Source: Spirosoma foliorum | GTDB taxonomy: Bacteria > Bacteroidota > Bacteroidia > Cytophagales > Spirosomataceae | Length of the DNA: 64,000 nucleotides | Direction of reading: 5' to 3' | Assembly: GCF_014117325.1 (NCBI RefSeq) | Contig: NZ_CP059732.1 | Coordinates: 868,001-932,000 of the forward strand | Part shown: positions 1 through 9,394 of the stretch, one piece after another | How the letters are laid out: the number at the start of each line of letters is the position of its first letter | How positions within the stretch are numbered: the stretch's first letter is position 1 | Made by a program: the position numbers and the translations under genes | The notes under the pieces: model-generated | Seen by the model: the letters and a program-made list of their open reading frames with translations, nothing else | Told to the model about the DNA's origin: nothing | The model's database searches: none

Positions 1-2
1 GT

Positions 3-785
3 ATTGGTGTTATTCAGGTGCTGGATGAGTTTGGCAAGCGAACCGGCAACGGTAGACCGCTCAAATTCCAGAAATATTACCTGGATGATAATACCATTTT
101 CAAGCCACTAACCGAAAAGCCGAACCAACCAGGCGACCCGGATTATATTGCCAGCTTGCCACTGCCAGGCATTACCGCTGGCTCTACGCCCTATCCGAGC
201 CAGGCCATTTCCAGAGCCACCACCTTTAAACGTACAACCTGCACAGGGGGCGATATTGGGGAGGCTGCTCTGGTGGTGATCGCTGCCGGAAAGTACGGCT
301 CTGAAATTGGCCAGGCGGAGGCCGATGCCAGAGCGGAGGCCGAATACACCAGCAAGAACACCCAGGCCTATGCCGACCAGTACGGCTCCTGTACGGTGGC
401 TCCAGAACTCTACACCCTGGCCGTTCCAGCAGGCCAGTGGCATTATCGGGTAAATGACGGTAATCGCTTTGAGGTGGAATGGTACGAGGCAGGCGGCTCC
501 TCGGTAAAGATTGGTAACACCTGGGATCTGCAAGGCCAAAGCCGACCCTATGTTTATCCACGCTATTCCAATGATTTAAACTTTCCGGTCTATTCAGCCA
601 ATTGGCGGTTTATCGTGTACGGTACGGCCACTAGCTCCGTTAATGTCAAGATCTACCAAAATGGCACAATTCGCTATAATACTAATGTGGCCATGAACTC
701 AGACGGTTACGCGTACTTAGGCCTATCCGCTTTACTCACGCTGGCCTCAATGGATAAGTTATACTTTAAAGCCACCCAACTCTAA
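3..785 (+). CDS. Phage tail-associated protein with DUF5977-like segment (5' end cut)
   Basis: The reading frame is open back to the window edge; codons before the first in-frame GTG (position 18) read I-G-V-I-Q, so the true start is upstream. The middle holds an Ala/Asp/Glu-rich helix followed by a Tyr-Ala-Asp-Gln-Tyr-Gly-Ser-Cys stretch that resembles DUF5977, a short domain found in large Bacteroidota surface and phage proteins. The C-terminal third is rich in Tyr, Asn and small residues, like a beta-sandwich or fibre tip. It ends 2 bases before the next phage gene and probably shares its transcript. A role in the tail or host recognition is inferred from position beside the tail and tape-measure genes, not from a recognised enzyme motif. 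Confidence 0.6.
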   Translation: MGVIQVLDEFGKRTGNGRPLKFQKYYLDDNTIFKPLTEKPNQPGDPDYIASLPLPGITAGSTPYPSQAISRATTFKRTTCTGGDIGEAALVVIAAGKYGSEIGQAEADARAEAEYTSKNTQAYADQYGSCTVAPELYTLAVPAGQWHYRVNDGNRFEVEWYEAGGSSVKIGNTWDLQGQSRPYVYPRYSNDLNFPVYSANWRFIVYGTATSSVNVKIYQNGTIRYNTNVAMNSDGYAYLGLSALLTLASMDKLYFKATQL

Positions 786-787
786 CC

Positions 788-2209
788 ATGAGCCTGCAAA
801 TACGAATCAATGGGGAGGAGATGGATCTGGCTCCCAACATGAGCACTGAGCTGGAGCTGCTCAATCCGTACCTGACGTTTGAGGATGTTCTGACCAGCAA
901 AGCCACCATTCCCGCGCTGCCGATTACGGGCAAAAACCGGATCATCTTAGGCTTTCCAGAGCAGCTCCAAAACGATGCCGTAGGGCTCCGCTACGAGTGC
1001 GAAAAGTACTATAATGGCCAGCTCCTCCAGCAAGGCGTGGCCATCCTAACGGAGGCCTCTGATAGTTACACGTTTCAGGTGGTGCAGGCATTGGGTGAGC
1101 TGTTTGGTGATCTGCACACCACGCCACTCTCCGAAGTGGATTTTGGTAGTATTTCCCTGCCTGCCACGCTGCTGCCGGTGGTGCAGCAGTTTGGTCCCGG
1201 CATGGAGGTGCGAAATGTGGCCGCTTTTCCTACTATTCTCAATCCAGATTATTATGGATCTAATGGGGCATCCATCTCCTACTCTGGCAAAGTGAATGAG
1301 TACACCGCTGGAGCCTACACAGCAGCGGAGCCAAAGGTGCCTATGCCGTTTTTGATGGAGGTCATTAAGCGCTTTTTCGAGTTAACAGGGGTAAGTATTT
1401 CGGGCTCTTTTCTGGCTCATACGGAGCTGCAAAAGCTGCTTTTCTACAATACTAGGGCATTAGATGGCAGCTACACGCTGATTTTGAGCCAGCACCTGCC
1501 AGCGCTCACCATGCCGGTGCTGTTGCTGGAGCTACGCAAGCTATTTGGCCTGGCCATGCTGATAGATCCAGCCGAAAAATCCATTAAGCTAGATTTTTTA
1601 GGCGACTTTTTGGGCAACACGGCCACGAAAGACTGGAGCGAAAAGGCCGTAAAGACCTACAAAAAACGACCAGAGTTAAACCGCAGGCTTTTACTCTCCA
1701 GTGTGGTCGATGGCGGTGATGGCCTGGCTAAAGACAACCCGCCAGAGCTGGCCGACTATCTAACACCCGTACTGGACGAGGAGACAGGAACCACGCCAAT
1801 AAGCTGCCAGCTTTCCACCCTGTTAACGGATGCCACCACAGGCCTGGCCATAACCAAACAGGCAGGCAGAACAGCACAGTTTAGCCAGCTCACCAGTAAT
1901 TTTAGTCCACGGCTTTTATTCTGGAATGGACTCACGGCTGGCCTGCCGGTGGCCACGGCAAAATCAGGGGGCTACTCCTTGTACTGGACGGGAGCCGATG
2001 GCCTGGCCGCTAGGTTCTGGCCAGCCGTGGAGGCTATGCGAAAACGGATGTACTACCTGGAGCGGCAGATGGATCTGAATGAGGTAGATCTGGCCACACT
2101 GGACTGGAGCCAGAAAGTGCACATCAATGGCGTGGATTATTTGGTGGCCAGGATACAGGTGGCACTGCCGATAAAACAAGCAGCGCAGGTGCTGCTGTTA
2201 AGAGCATAG
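788..2209 (+). CDS. Phage tail/baseplate-type structural protein
   Basis: A 473-residue protein without signal peptide or membrane segments. It opens with a short beta-rich segment (RINGEEMDLAP) and closes with a segment around VHINGVDYLVARIQVALP. This architecture is seen in uncharacterised tail proteins of Bacteroidota prophages. It is of portal-like length but lacks the helical stem and basic wing of a portal, so portal was rejected. It starts 2 bases after the upstream gene stop. An 18-bp hairpin follows at once, and the next plus-strand gene is 1.5 kb away because a minus-strand cargo gene intervenes. Structural role is inferred from position; the exact family is not recognised. Confidence 0.55.
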   Translation: MSLQIRINGEEMDLAPNMSTELELLNPYLTFEDVLTSKATIPALPITGKNRIILGFPEQLQNDAVGLRYECEKYYNGQLLQQGVAILTEASDSYTFQVVQALGELFGDLHTTPLSEVDFGSISLPATLLPVVQQFGPGMEVRNVAAFPTILNPDYYGSNGASISYSGKVNEYTAGAYTAAEPKVPMPFLMEVIKRFFELTGVSISGSFLAHTELQKLLFYNTRALDGSYTLILSQHLPALTMPVLLLELRKLFGLAMLIDPAEKSIKLDFLGDFLGNTATKDWSEKAVKTYKKRPELNRRLLLSSVVDGGDGLAKDNPPELADYLTPVLDEETGTTPISCQLSTLLTDATTGLAITKQAGRTAQFSQLTSNFSPRLLFWNGLTAGLPVATAKSGGYSLYWTGADGLAARFWPAVEAMRKRMYYLERQMDLNEVDLATLDWSQKVHINGVDYLVARIQVALPIKQAAQVLLLRA

Positions 2210-2216
2210 AGAATTA

Positions 2217-2259
2217 CATCTTTAATGATAACTATTATCAATAGTTATCATTAAAGATG
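2217..2259. terminator. Perfect 18-bp hairpin between convergent genes
   Basis: Arms 2217-2234 and 2242-2259 are exact reverse complements with a 7-base loop. It sits between the stop of the plus-strand tail gene and the stop of the minus-strand PIN-HEPN gene, so it can end transcripts from both sides. A clean U-run is weak on either side, so the terminator role is probable rather than certain. Confidence 0.6.
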
Positions 2260-2272
2260 ACTGTAATATTAT

Positions 2273-3553
2273 TTATTGAATTTTGGGAAATAACCCTTTT
2301 ATGATGTTAGTTAAAATATCAAGTCTCGCCAACAATTCAACAAGCCGATTCTCACTGAAACTTTCAATTACTTCTCTATTATTGTAATGGACAAGGATAT
2401 TTCTAAATTCTCGTAAAATCCCAAAGTCCCTTATTTCTTCGTATTTTATATGACCTAAATTATATAGTTGATTTAAAAGATTTAATAATGAGGTATTGTT
2501 GTATTTTTCAATTTTCAATATTGAACATAAATCTCTTACGTAATACTCAAATTGAGTATAGTTTTGAACAAATAAACGTTCATAATCAATGATCTTTTGC
2601 TTTTCATATTCTACCTCAGAAATTAGTGAGTCGAAGTGTTCATTTAATCTGTCAGCAAAAAATCTATCAGCATCTAAAAAATATAAAGTTTTGCTAGTAG
2701 CGATGAATGTAGCTTGAATATAGTGATCGTGTGGTTGTTTATTTTCTTTAAGCCAATCCCCCTTAGTATTGTCATAGGTTAAGAATATAGCATCTGTTTT
2801 TTTTTCATTAATATAATTGATGATTTCATGATAGATAATATAATCTCCATATGGATTTTCAGGTTTTTCTTTTATGTCTCCTAGACCTGGAAAAGCAGCC
2901 TGAGGTTTTTTTATTTCATTAGTTACATTTTTTGAGTCATAACCTTTTCTTAAATTTTCGTACTCTCCTTTAATAACTTTAATATCATCCTCGCTTAAAT
3001 TGTCTATTAGAGTCATTCCTAAAATTAAAGCTAATAAATCATCTTCATATTTTGCCTTATTAAGATTACTCTTTTTACTATCTACACTTTCAACTAAAGA
3101 ATCATAATTTTTATCTAATTCTTCTGACATTTTTCTTAGAAAATTATCTAAAAAACTAAAGTCATTGATTACCTTTTTATTTACCTCTCTATATGATTTA
3201 ATCTTATTAACAATATCGCTCCTAAATGATGTTTTTAATTTTTCCAATGTATCTTCAAAGAATTTCTCAATTACATCTTCTCTGTTTTTTACGAATTCCT
3301 TCTGTACTTGAGTAGTAATAATAATCCTATCTTTGAATTGAGAAAAGAAAGAAAACAGAGTTTTTCTATCTTTTTCAGAGATACTATAATATCTTAGAAA
3401 AACACTGGTATCTATAAAGATTGGTAGTTCATCTTTTAAGCTTATAGCTTGTTCTATTCCATTTCTATATCTACTAAGAGACTCAACATAAGTTTTTAGA
3501 GTAAGACTTTTAATAGATGTAGCGAAACTTATTTTACTTATACTACTAGCCAT
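2273..3553 (-). CDS. PIN_8-like / HEPN double-nuclease protein, probable phage-borne defence gene
   Basis: 426 residues, AT-rich and on the opposite strand to the surrounding late genes. N-terminal half: IFIDTSVFLRYY with Asp48, an acidic Glu86 in QVQKEF, a Gly-Asp at 236-237, and LTYDNTKGDW with Asp261 and Asp266-Trp267. These are the acidic and D-W motifs of the PIN_8 type of metal-dependent RNase. A charged helical insert (about 100-230) separates the first and last motifs. C-terminal part (about 325-420): helical, with Arg384-Asn-Ile-Leu-Val-His389, the RNxxxH active-site motif of HEPN RNases. Family knowledge: PIN and HEPN domains are both common toxin or abortive-infection effectors. 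Inferred role: a defence or superinfection-exclusion gene expressed from the prophage. No antitoxin gene is visible beside it, so autoinhibition within the protein is possible. Confidence 0.7.
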   Translation of the reverse strand: MASSISKISFATSIKSLTLKTYVESLSRYRNGIEQAISLKDELPIFIDTSVFLRYYSISEKDRKTLFSFFSQFKDRIIITTQVQKEFVKNREDVIEKFFEDTLEKLKTSFRSDIVNKIKSYREVNKKVINDFSFLDNFLRKMSEELDKNYDSLVESVDSKKSNLNKAKYEDDLLALILGMTLIDNLSEDDIKVIKGEYENLRKGYDSKNVTNEIKKPQAAFPGLGDIKEKPENPYGDYIIYHEIINYINEKKTDAIFLTYDNTKGDWLKENKQPHDHYIQATFIATSKTLYFLDADRFFADRLNEHFDSLISEVEYEKQKIIDYERLFVQNYTQFEYYVRDLCSILKIEKYNNTSLLNLLNQLYNLGHIKYEEIRDFGILREFRNILVHYNNREVIESFSENRLVELLARLDILTNIIKGLFPKIQ

Positions 3554-3661
3554 TTTGTTTCGGTCCCTGGTGAGTATTAGAAATTAAAAACAAACAAGCT
3601 ATTTATTAGATTGATAGCTTGCCTTTGGGCATAAAAATAGGTATTTCGAACTAGAAACTCT

Positions 3662-3692
3662 AAAGCCACAGCCAGCCAGCCGTGGCTTTTTT
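3662..3692 (+). terminator. Intrinsic terminator without its own upstream plus-strand gene
   Basis: Arms aaagccac (3662-3669) and gtggcttt (3682-3689), a 12-base loop rich in gccagcc, then a T-run. The nearest plus-strand gene upstream ends at 2209; the minus-strand PIN-HEPN gene lies between. It was probably the original terminator of the 788-2209 gene before the cargo inserted. Confidence 0.65.
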
Positions 3693-3760
3693 GTGCGGCA
3701 GCCGTTGCTGTCCTTTTGGCCACCTATTTACCCGTTTAGCTTTCCGAAAAAAGCTAAACA

Positions 3761-4333
3761 ATGGAAGCAACCAACGGCATACGGGGAGATGCCAGAGCCG
3801 AATGGCTCACCAATAACCGAGATGCAGCTAAGATACTAGACGGCTACACGATCCAGGCAGAGCGGGCTTTTATTCAGCGAATAGAGCAGGCAGGCCTCAA
3901 ACTTACCGGCGAAATGTTAAATTCATTTCGGGCCACAGCAGCCAAAGAGGCCGGGGTTTTCGTGGAGTCCAGACTGGAGATGGCTGGCCTGGTTCGGCTC
4001 CGAGATTTACGATCGATGAACTACAGCCGGACACCCCCACTGGTGGCAATGGAGTCCTTTGTGGAAAAGGTAGGACTCTCAAAATTTGCTTATGTACCAG
4101 GCTACCCAACCGCTCACAAAGCGAAGCCTGCCAGTGAGCTGGCCAGTGTGGAGCGCATTGCCTGGGCCATCAAAATTAACCGGCAGCGCTACCCTTCCAT
4201 AAAACGGGAATACCGAGGCATTTACTCCGATCCGCTCCTAAAGGATGTGCTCCCGTATCTGTATCGAGATCTGGCCACGGCCAGCAATTTAACCGCGCTC
4301 CGCGCCTATAAAGCTGTTTTTACTCAATCATAA
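3761..4333 (+). CDS. Phage late protein upstream of the tape measure, candidate tail protein
   Basis: A 190-residue soluble protein, rich in Arg and Ala, predicted mainly helical. It begins just after a terminator and ends 12 bases before the tape-measure start, the place where tail assembly or tail-completion proteins usually lie. A central segment (GYPTAHKAKPASELASVERIAW) followed by an Arg/Tyr-rich C-terminus recalls small virion proteins, but I do not recognise a named family. Codon use (many gcc, ggc, ctg) matches the other phage late genes. Confidence 0.5.
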   Translation: MEATNGIRGDARAEWLTNNRDAAKILDGYTIQAERAFIQRIEQAGLKLTGEMLNSFRATAAKEAGVFVESRLEMAGLVRLRDLRSMNYSRTPPLVAMESFVEKVGLSKFAYVPGYPTAHKAKPASELASVERIAWAIKINRQRYPSIKREYRGIYSDPLLKDVLPYLYRDLATASNLTALRAYKAVFTQS

Positions 4334-4345
4334 GGCCACATTCAC

Positions 4346-7300
4346 ATGGTAAATCTAAACGAGGTGGCCAGCCTTACGCTCCAACTAAATCAGGGAGATG
4401 TAGGCAAGAGTATCGACACACTCAACGCAAAGGCCAAAGAACTAAAAACCACCCTTAAAGACATTGAAAAAGACGGAGGCAAGGGCTCCGAAAACTGGCA
4501 GAAATACAAGAATGAACTAGCCGATGTACAGAAAGCAACGGCAGCACTTAAAAAGGATGTAGACGTTACCACGCTCTCCTATGGCCAGCTAGATAACCTT
4601 ATTAAGCAGCTCAATAAAGATCTTAAAACGCTCAAGCCTGGCACCGATGAATTTATTACAGCGGCCAAACGGTTAGGTGATGCCGAGAAGCAATTTAAGG
4701 GCGTAAAGGATGAGGTAAACAAGATTAAAGAGGGCGGTGATGAGCTTGGAAAGCCAACGCTCTGGAATAAAATAAGCTCTGGAGTGAGCACGATGGCCAA
4801 AGCCTTTAATGCCTTTATGGCGCTCCAGGTGATTGGCTTTATTGTCGACATTGGCAAAAGCATTTTTGAGACTACGGCCAAGTTTGAGAAGTACGGTAAA
4901 GTACTGGAAACGGCACTAGGGAGCCAGGAGGAGGCAAAGGCCGCAATGGGAGCCCTTAAGGATCTGGGAGCCAAAACAGCCTATTCCGTGGATGAGCTCA
5001 CCGAGGGCTATGTAAAAATGGTGAACCGAGGCTTACGACCCTCCCAAAAGGAAATGGTGGCCATGACGGATCTCGCTGCCAGCCAGGGTAAAACGTTCGA
5101 TCAGTTGGTGGAGGCTGCACTGGATGCACAAACCGGGGAAAACGAGCGCTTAAAGGAGTTTGGCATATCGGCTAAAAAAGCCGGGGATGAGGTCACGTTT
5201 AGCTTTAAAGGGGTAAATACCACTGTTAAGAATACACCCGAAGCCATACAGGGGGCCATTATTGCCTTTGGGCAAATGAACGGGGTGGCAGGCCAAAACG
5301 CCAAAATGATGGAAACCCTGGAGGGAAAGGCCTCCAATTTGGGCGACAACTTCGACAGCCTAAAAGTGGAAATTGGCGACAAACTAAAGCCCGTTTTCTC
5401 TGGCCTGCTTTCGCTCATGGGCGTAGGCATTACGGTGATTCGTAACCTGGTGGGCGTACTGGCTACGCTGATTACGGGCACCGTGAGCTATTACAAAACC
5501 CTGGCCGATTTTGCCGTGGGCGCTGGTGGCGTGATGAAAAATATGGCCGTGGCCATCAAAGAGTTTTTATCTGGAAACTTTGAGGCAGCAGGCAAGGCCT
5601 GGGATCAGACCAAAGCAGCCGGGGCCAAAGTGATTACCGACGTAAAAACCAACGTAAAAGCGGGAGCTGCTGCCGTGGTGGCCATCTGGAGCGATCCAGC
5701 CAACGTGCAAAAGGCTGAGTTTGCCGGAAAGAAACAGGGAGCCGCACATGGAAAAGGCCTGACCGATGAGCAGAAAAAGGCACTGGACAAACAAGCCAAA
5801 GAGGCCGAAAAAGCGAGAAAGGCCGATCTCAAAGAGCACGAAAAAGCCCTAAAGGAACGCGAAAAAGCCAACGAGAAAGCACTGGAGGAGCTGGCTAAAT
5901 TGGAGGCTGCCGCTCACGTGGCCAGCATCAAAGACGAGATGCAACGCGAGTTTGCAAAGTTAGGCTCCGAGCGGGATCTAAAGGTGGAGGCCATTATGCG
6001 GGGCATCCAGGATGAGAAAACCAAGAACCTGGAAATTGCGGCTCTGGATAAAAAGCTGGAGGAGGATGTGGCCAGGGTGGCCGGGGAGTTTGCCGAGAAG
6101 AAACGCAAGAAAGCCGAGGAAGAAGAAAAGGCCAGGTTGGAGGCTAAAAAGTTTATTCTGGAGCAGGAGCGGCTGGCCGAAAATGCCCTACTGAATTGGC
6201 GGGAACTCACGGCCAAAGGCAATGCCAACCTACTGGCCGATGTGCACAAAGACCGGCTCACCATCCAGTATAATGCCACGATTGAAAAGCTCAACGCAGA
6301 GGAAGCAGCCGAAAAAGCCAAAGCTGCCAGGGAGATAACCGATAAGGGTCAACTGGCTACCGCGCTTACGTCTATTGAGGATCGTTACCGCAATGAGCGG
6401 CAGTTATCGAGCGCGAAAAACGCGGCAGAGATTGAAAAAATTGAGAAAGAGCTCAAGGAGAAAAAGAACGCGATTTGGTCGGAAACATCGAACGCATTCG
6501 GAGCACTTCTAAAAGGCGATCTCTCTGCGTTCGTTGACCATGCCAATAAGATAGTCCAGGGAGAGCAAGAGGCCTGGCAGAAACGACTCCAGGAGAATAC
6601 GGAGAAGTATGCAGCCATTGGCCAGATGGCCAGCCAGGCGGCACAGTTTCTGGCTAACCTGGCACAGCAACGGGCAGATAAAGAGATTGCCGAAGCCAAA
6701 CGGGAGCGGGATGAGAAAGTGGCCATTTTAAACGACCAGTTAGCCACCGAAAAGCTGGCCGTGGATCAGGCAACGGAGGCCATTAAAACCACTAAAGAGC
6801 AGGCCAGCGAGAACATCAAAACCATTAAGCAAACCGAGGCCGAGAAAATCAAGACGCTGGAAACACTCTACTCTGAAATGAGTAATTCGGAAAGTAAGGC
6901 CGATATGGAGGCCGAAATTGACCGAACCAACCAGGAGGCCACCGAGAAAAAAACAGCGGCCAAAGCGGTGCATGATGATGCGGTGGACAATGCCAAAGAC
7001 GAGAAGCAGCAGAAAATTGATGCAGCCGAGGCCACCCGTGATGCCGAAATTGCCAGCATCCAAAAGCGTACCGATCTGGACTCAGCTACTCGTAAAAAAA
7101 TGATCGAGGAAAGTAAGGCCAGAGCCGAGCTGGAGATTAAGCTGGCAAAGGAGGATTTTGAGACAAAAACCAAGCTCTCTGCCGACGAATACGAAGCCAA
7201 AACCAAAGATGCCACCGACGAAGCGAAAGCTAAAATTAAGCTCCTTAAAGAGCTGGAGACGGCGGATAAGGACAAGGCGAAAGAGTTGATCCAAACCGCC

Positions 7301-8461
7301 AAAGATGAGGCAGCGGCAAAGGTCAAAACAGCCGAGGATGAGAAAGCTAAAAAGCTCAAATTGCTGGAGCAGGAGAAAGCCACTAGAATCCAAAATAAAA
7401 AGGATCTAGAGGCCGCCATTGAGGCCGAAGATAAACGCGCCAAAGCGGTGGAGGCAGCGGCCAAACTCAAGGCCTGGAAAGCCCAACAGAACGCCGATAT
7501 TGCCAGCGCTGTGATCACTGGAGCACTGGCCACCCTTAAGGCACTGGCCTCTGGTTTCTGGCCGGTGAACCTGGTGTTTGCGGCTGCTACTGCCGTAATG
7601 ACGGGTATTCAGGTGGCCATGATTAAACGCCAGCCACAGCCAAGTTTTGACAAAGGCGGATTCATTCCAGGCGGTGGACGACATGGTTCCACCTACGGCA
7701 CTGGAGGGCTGGCCATTGTGGATAGAGCCACAGGCCGGGAACAGGGCGAAATGGAGGGCGGTGAGGCCATCATTTCCAGAGAGCAAACTAGGGCAAACCT
7801 GCCGTTTATCCGTCGGATGTTTGCCAATGCCCGAACGCCAGGCAAGCGGAGCTCACCCGTTACGGATTTTAGTGGTACGGCATTCCGGGGGCCAGCTTTC
7901 CGAGAGGGTGGTTTGATGGATGGCCAAGCCTGGAGCGGCAGAATGTTCCGCTATGGGGGTTATGTCCCCAAACGCTACGAGGATGGCGGGGTGGCCGATT
8001 ACTCCAGTGATGGAGAGGGGCCGCTAGGTGGAGCCGATCAGGCCAACCAGGCACAAGCGCAGGCTGTGGAACAGGGCAAACAACAGCTCAAAGTATTGGG
8101 TGAGATCCAGGAGGCCATCAAAGCAGCCGACACCAGCCAGCAGCAGGCCATGAGCCGACTGGCCAATTCGGTGACTTACTCCCTGGATGTGTCCACCCGC
8201 TCCAACGCGCAGGCAATGGATAACCTAGCCACCACCACAAAAAACGGTTTGGAAAGCCTGGCCTTTAGCACCAAAACAGGACTAAACGGAATGGGTAGCC
8301 AGGTAGCCAGTTTAAAGGGGTCTATCAATGCCGTAGAGGGGGCAGTGTATCAGGTTCGGGATTCCGTGAATGGCACCACCAATGCCGTTTACAACACGAA
8401 CCAGGCCGGGCGTTTAGATAACCTCATAGGGGCTATTTCTGTATTTGGCAGAATAAAATAA
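4346..8461 (+). CDS. Tail tape measure protein
   Basis: 1371 residues, the longest gene of the element. N-terminal coiled coil (about 1-140), a hydrophobic segment (about 151-172), then a TP901-type tape-measure core with the SVDELTEGYVKMVNRGL stretch (about 213-230). A second hydrophobic block spans about 348-392. A very long Lys/Glu/Ala coiled coil runs about 472-1045. A third hydrophobic region (about 1054-1093) precedes a Gly-rich stretch with GGFIPGGGRHG and a GEAIISREQT motif that is common near the end of tape measures. The protein sets tail length and lies in the tail lumen; its hydrophobic segments may enter the host membrane during DNA injection. The length predicts a siphovirus-like tail of roughly 200 nm by the usual 1.5 angstrom per residue rule (inference). 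Confidence 0.92.
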   Translation: MVNLNEVASLTLQLNQGDVGKSIDTLNAKAKELKTTLKDIEKDGGKGSENWQKYKNELADVQKATAALKKDVDVTTLSYGQLDNLIKQLNKDLKTLKPGTDEFITAAKRLGDAEKQFKGVKDEVNKIKEGGDELGKPTLWNKISSGVSTMAKAFNAFMALQVIGFIVDIGKSIFETTAKFEKYGKVLETALGSQEEAKAAMGALKDLGAKTAYSVDELTEGYVKMVNRGLRPSQKEMVAMTDLAASQGKTFDQLVEAALDAQTGENERLKEFGISAKKAGDEVTFSFKGVNTTVKNTPEAIQGAIIAFGQMNGVAGQNAKMMETLEGKASNLGDNFDSLKVEIGDKLKPVFSGLLSLMGVGITVIRNLVGVLATLITGTVSYYKTLADFAVGAGGVMKNMAVAIKEFLSGNFEAAGKAWDQTKAAGAKVITDVKTNVKAGAAAVVAIWSDPANVQKAEFAGKKQGAAHGKGLTDEQKKALDKQAKEAEKARKADLKEHEKALKEREKANEKALEELAKLEAAAHVASIKDEMQREFAKLGSERDLKVEAIMRGIQDEKTKNLEIAALDKKLEEDVARVAGEFAEKKRKKAEEEEKARLEAKKFILEQERLAENALLNWRELTAKGNANLLADVHKDRLTIQYNATIEKLNAEEAAEKAKAAREITDKGQLATALTSIEDRYRNERQLSSAKNAAEIEKIEKELKEKKNAIWSETSNAFGALLKGDLSAFVDHANKIVQGEQEAWQKRLQENTEKYAAIGQMASQAAQFLANLAQQRADKEIAEAKRERDEKVAILNDQLATEKLAVDQATEAIKTTKEQASENIKTIKQTEAEKIKTLETLYSEMSNSESKADMEAEIDRTNQEATEKKTAAKAVHDDAVDNAKDEKQQKIDAAEATRDAEIASIQKRTDLDSATRKKMIEESKARAELEIKLAKEDFETKTKLSADEYEAKTKDATDEAKAKIKLLKELETADKDKAKELIQTAKDEAAAKVKTAEDEKAKKLKLLEQEKATRIQNKKDLEAAIEAEDKRAKAVEAAAKLKAWKAQQNADIASAVITGALATLKALASGFWPVNLVFAAATAVMTGIQVAMIKRQPQPSFDKGGFIPGGGRHGSTYGTGGLAIVDRATGREQGEMEGGEAIISREQTRANLPFIRRMFANARTPGKRSSPVTDFSGTAFRGPAFREGGLMDGQAWSGRMFRYGGYVPKRYEDGGVADYSSDGEGPLGGADQANQAQAQAVEQGKQQLKVLGEIQEAIKAADTSQQQAMSRLANSVTYSLDVSTRSNAQAMDNLATTTKNGLESLAFSTKTGLNGMGSQVASLKGSINAVEGAVYQVRDSVNGTTNAVYNTNQAGRLDNLIGAISVFGRIK

Positions 8462-8465
8462 AGCG

Positions 8466-8505
8466 AAACGCCCAACAGAAGAATCTTCTCTTTTGTTGGG
8501 CGTTT
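8466..8505. terminator. 12-bp perfect hairpin terminator between convergent genes
   Basis: Arms 8466-8477 (aaacgcccaaca) and 8494-8505 (tgttgggcgttt) pair perfectly. It lies 4 bases after the tape-measure stop and before the stop of the minus-strand outer-membrane protein gene, so it can serve both. A-rich and T-rich flanks fit a bidirectional intrinsic terminator. Confidence 0.75.
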
Positions 8506-8536
8506 GATATGTAATGAGAGTTTACTAGGCTGAAAA

Positions 8537-9127
8537 TCAGCTACCGAAGAAAATATTAAAACCAATCCCAAGCGTGGCAACTCGGTAGTTGTATGCTGAT
8601 GAGTCAAATATGGACGCTTTCGAGCTATAGAAGTTATAGCCCAATTGGGCATCTAATGAAATACTTCGATTGATGAAGTAAGCTAGCCCAAGAGAAGGTG
8701 TTAAACTCGCTGAGGTTGACTCGTCATTCATTATAGTAGGTATAGTCTGTGAGTTTTCTTCATGGTAATTGGAGTGCGAATAAGTATAGGCAATTCCAAC
8801 ATAAGGCTTTAGTTTAGAGGCTCCTATATAATAACGGGCGAATGGGGAGACTCCAATACTTGTTACTCTCATTCTTCGAATAACCCCAAGATTTGAATAA
8901 TCAGTGGAACTGTAGCTAATAGGAATACCAGTGCCTATCAAGAAATTACGCGCTACAAAATAGCCCGCAGTTGGACTAATTGAACCTGAAAAACCGCTCA
9001 GAAGGTCATTTTTTTGGTAACTGAACTGACCGACACTAAATCCAGCGTTCCAGCGGCCTTTTTCTGTTTGTGCTTTTGCCGAAATTTGGATAAAAACAAG
9101 CAGAACAATACAAATGAGGTTTTTCAT
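8537..9127 (-). CDS. Small outer-membrane beta-barrel protein
   Basis: 196 residues with a clear signal peptide (MKNLICIVLLVFIQISAKAQ, cleavage after AKA or AQ). The rest alternates polar and hydrophobic residues with many Tyr, Gly and Ser: SYQKNDLL..., PFARYYIGASKLKPYVGIAY, SLGLAYFINRSISLDAQLGY, and a terminal GIGFNIFFGS. This is the pattern of OMP_b-brl (PF13505-type) eight-stranded barrels. It is oriented against the late genes and is AT-richer than they are. Inferred role: a lysogenic-conversion factor that alters the host surface, for example blocking other phages at adsorption. A captured host gene without a phage role is the alternative. Confidence 0.75.
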   Translation of the reverse strand: MKNLICIVLLVFIQISAKAQTEKGRWNAGFSVGQFSYQKNDLLSGFSGSISPTAGYFVARNFLIGTGIPISYSSTDYSNLGVIRRMRVTSIGVSPFARYYIGASKLKPYVGIAYTYSHSNYHEENSQTIPTIMNDESTSASLTPSLGLAYFINRSISLDAQLGYNFYSSKASIFDSSAYNYRVATLGIGFNIFFGS

Positions 9128-9394
9128 AAGAGATGTGTTTAGAACTGTTTAACAGGTGGCAATTAAGCACTAATTAGAATTAATCGACCTACTATTTATA
9201 TTAAATGAAGTTAAAAACGGCCTATATTGAGTAAATGGGCAGCAAAAGCATAACTTAGCCTAAGCTGATAGATAGTCTCATTGAGGTCATTTTTGTATTT
9301 TGGCAACAGAAGTAAATTGTAATTTTTCAGTTATTGTGTATCTTTAACCTCCTGACGTTAACCGCTATAACTATGAAAAACCCGTATTTATTCC

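Noticed and set aside
108-539. 143-codon minus-strand ORF
   Set aside because: It lies wholly within the tail-associated gene on the other strand and resembles no protein family.
788-2209. Portal protein assignment
   Set aside because: Length fits, but it has no portal-like helical core, and its end resembles tail proteins.
6868-7533. 221-codon minus-strand ORF rich in Ser, Ala and Leu
   Set aside because: It is the shadow of the Lys/Glu coiled coil of the tape measure and has no independent support.
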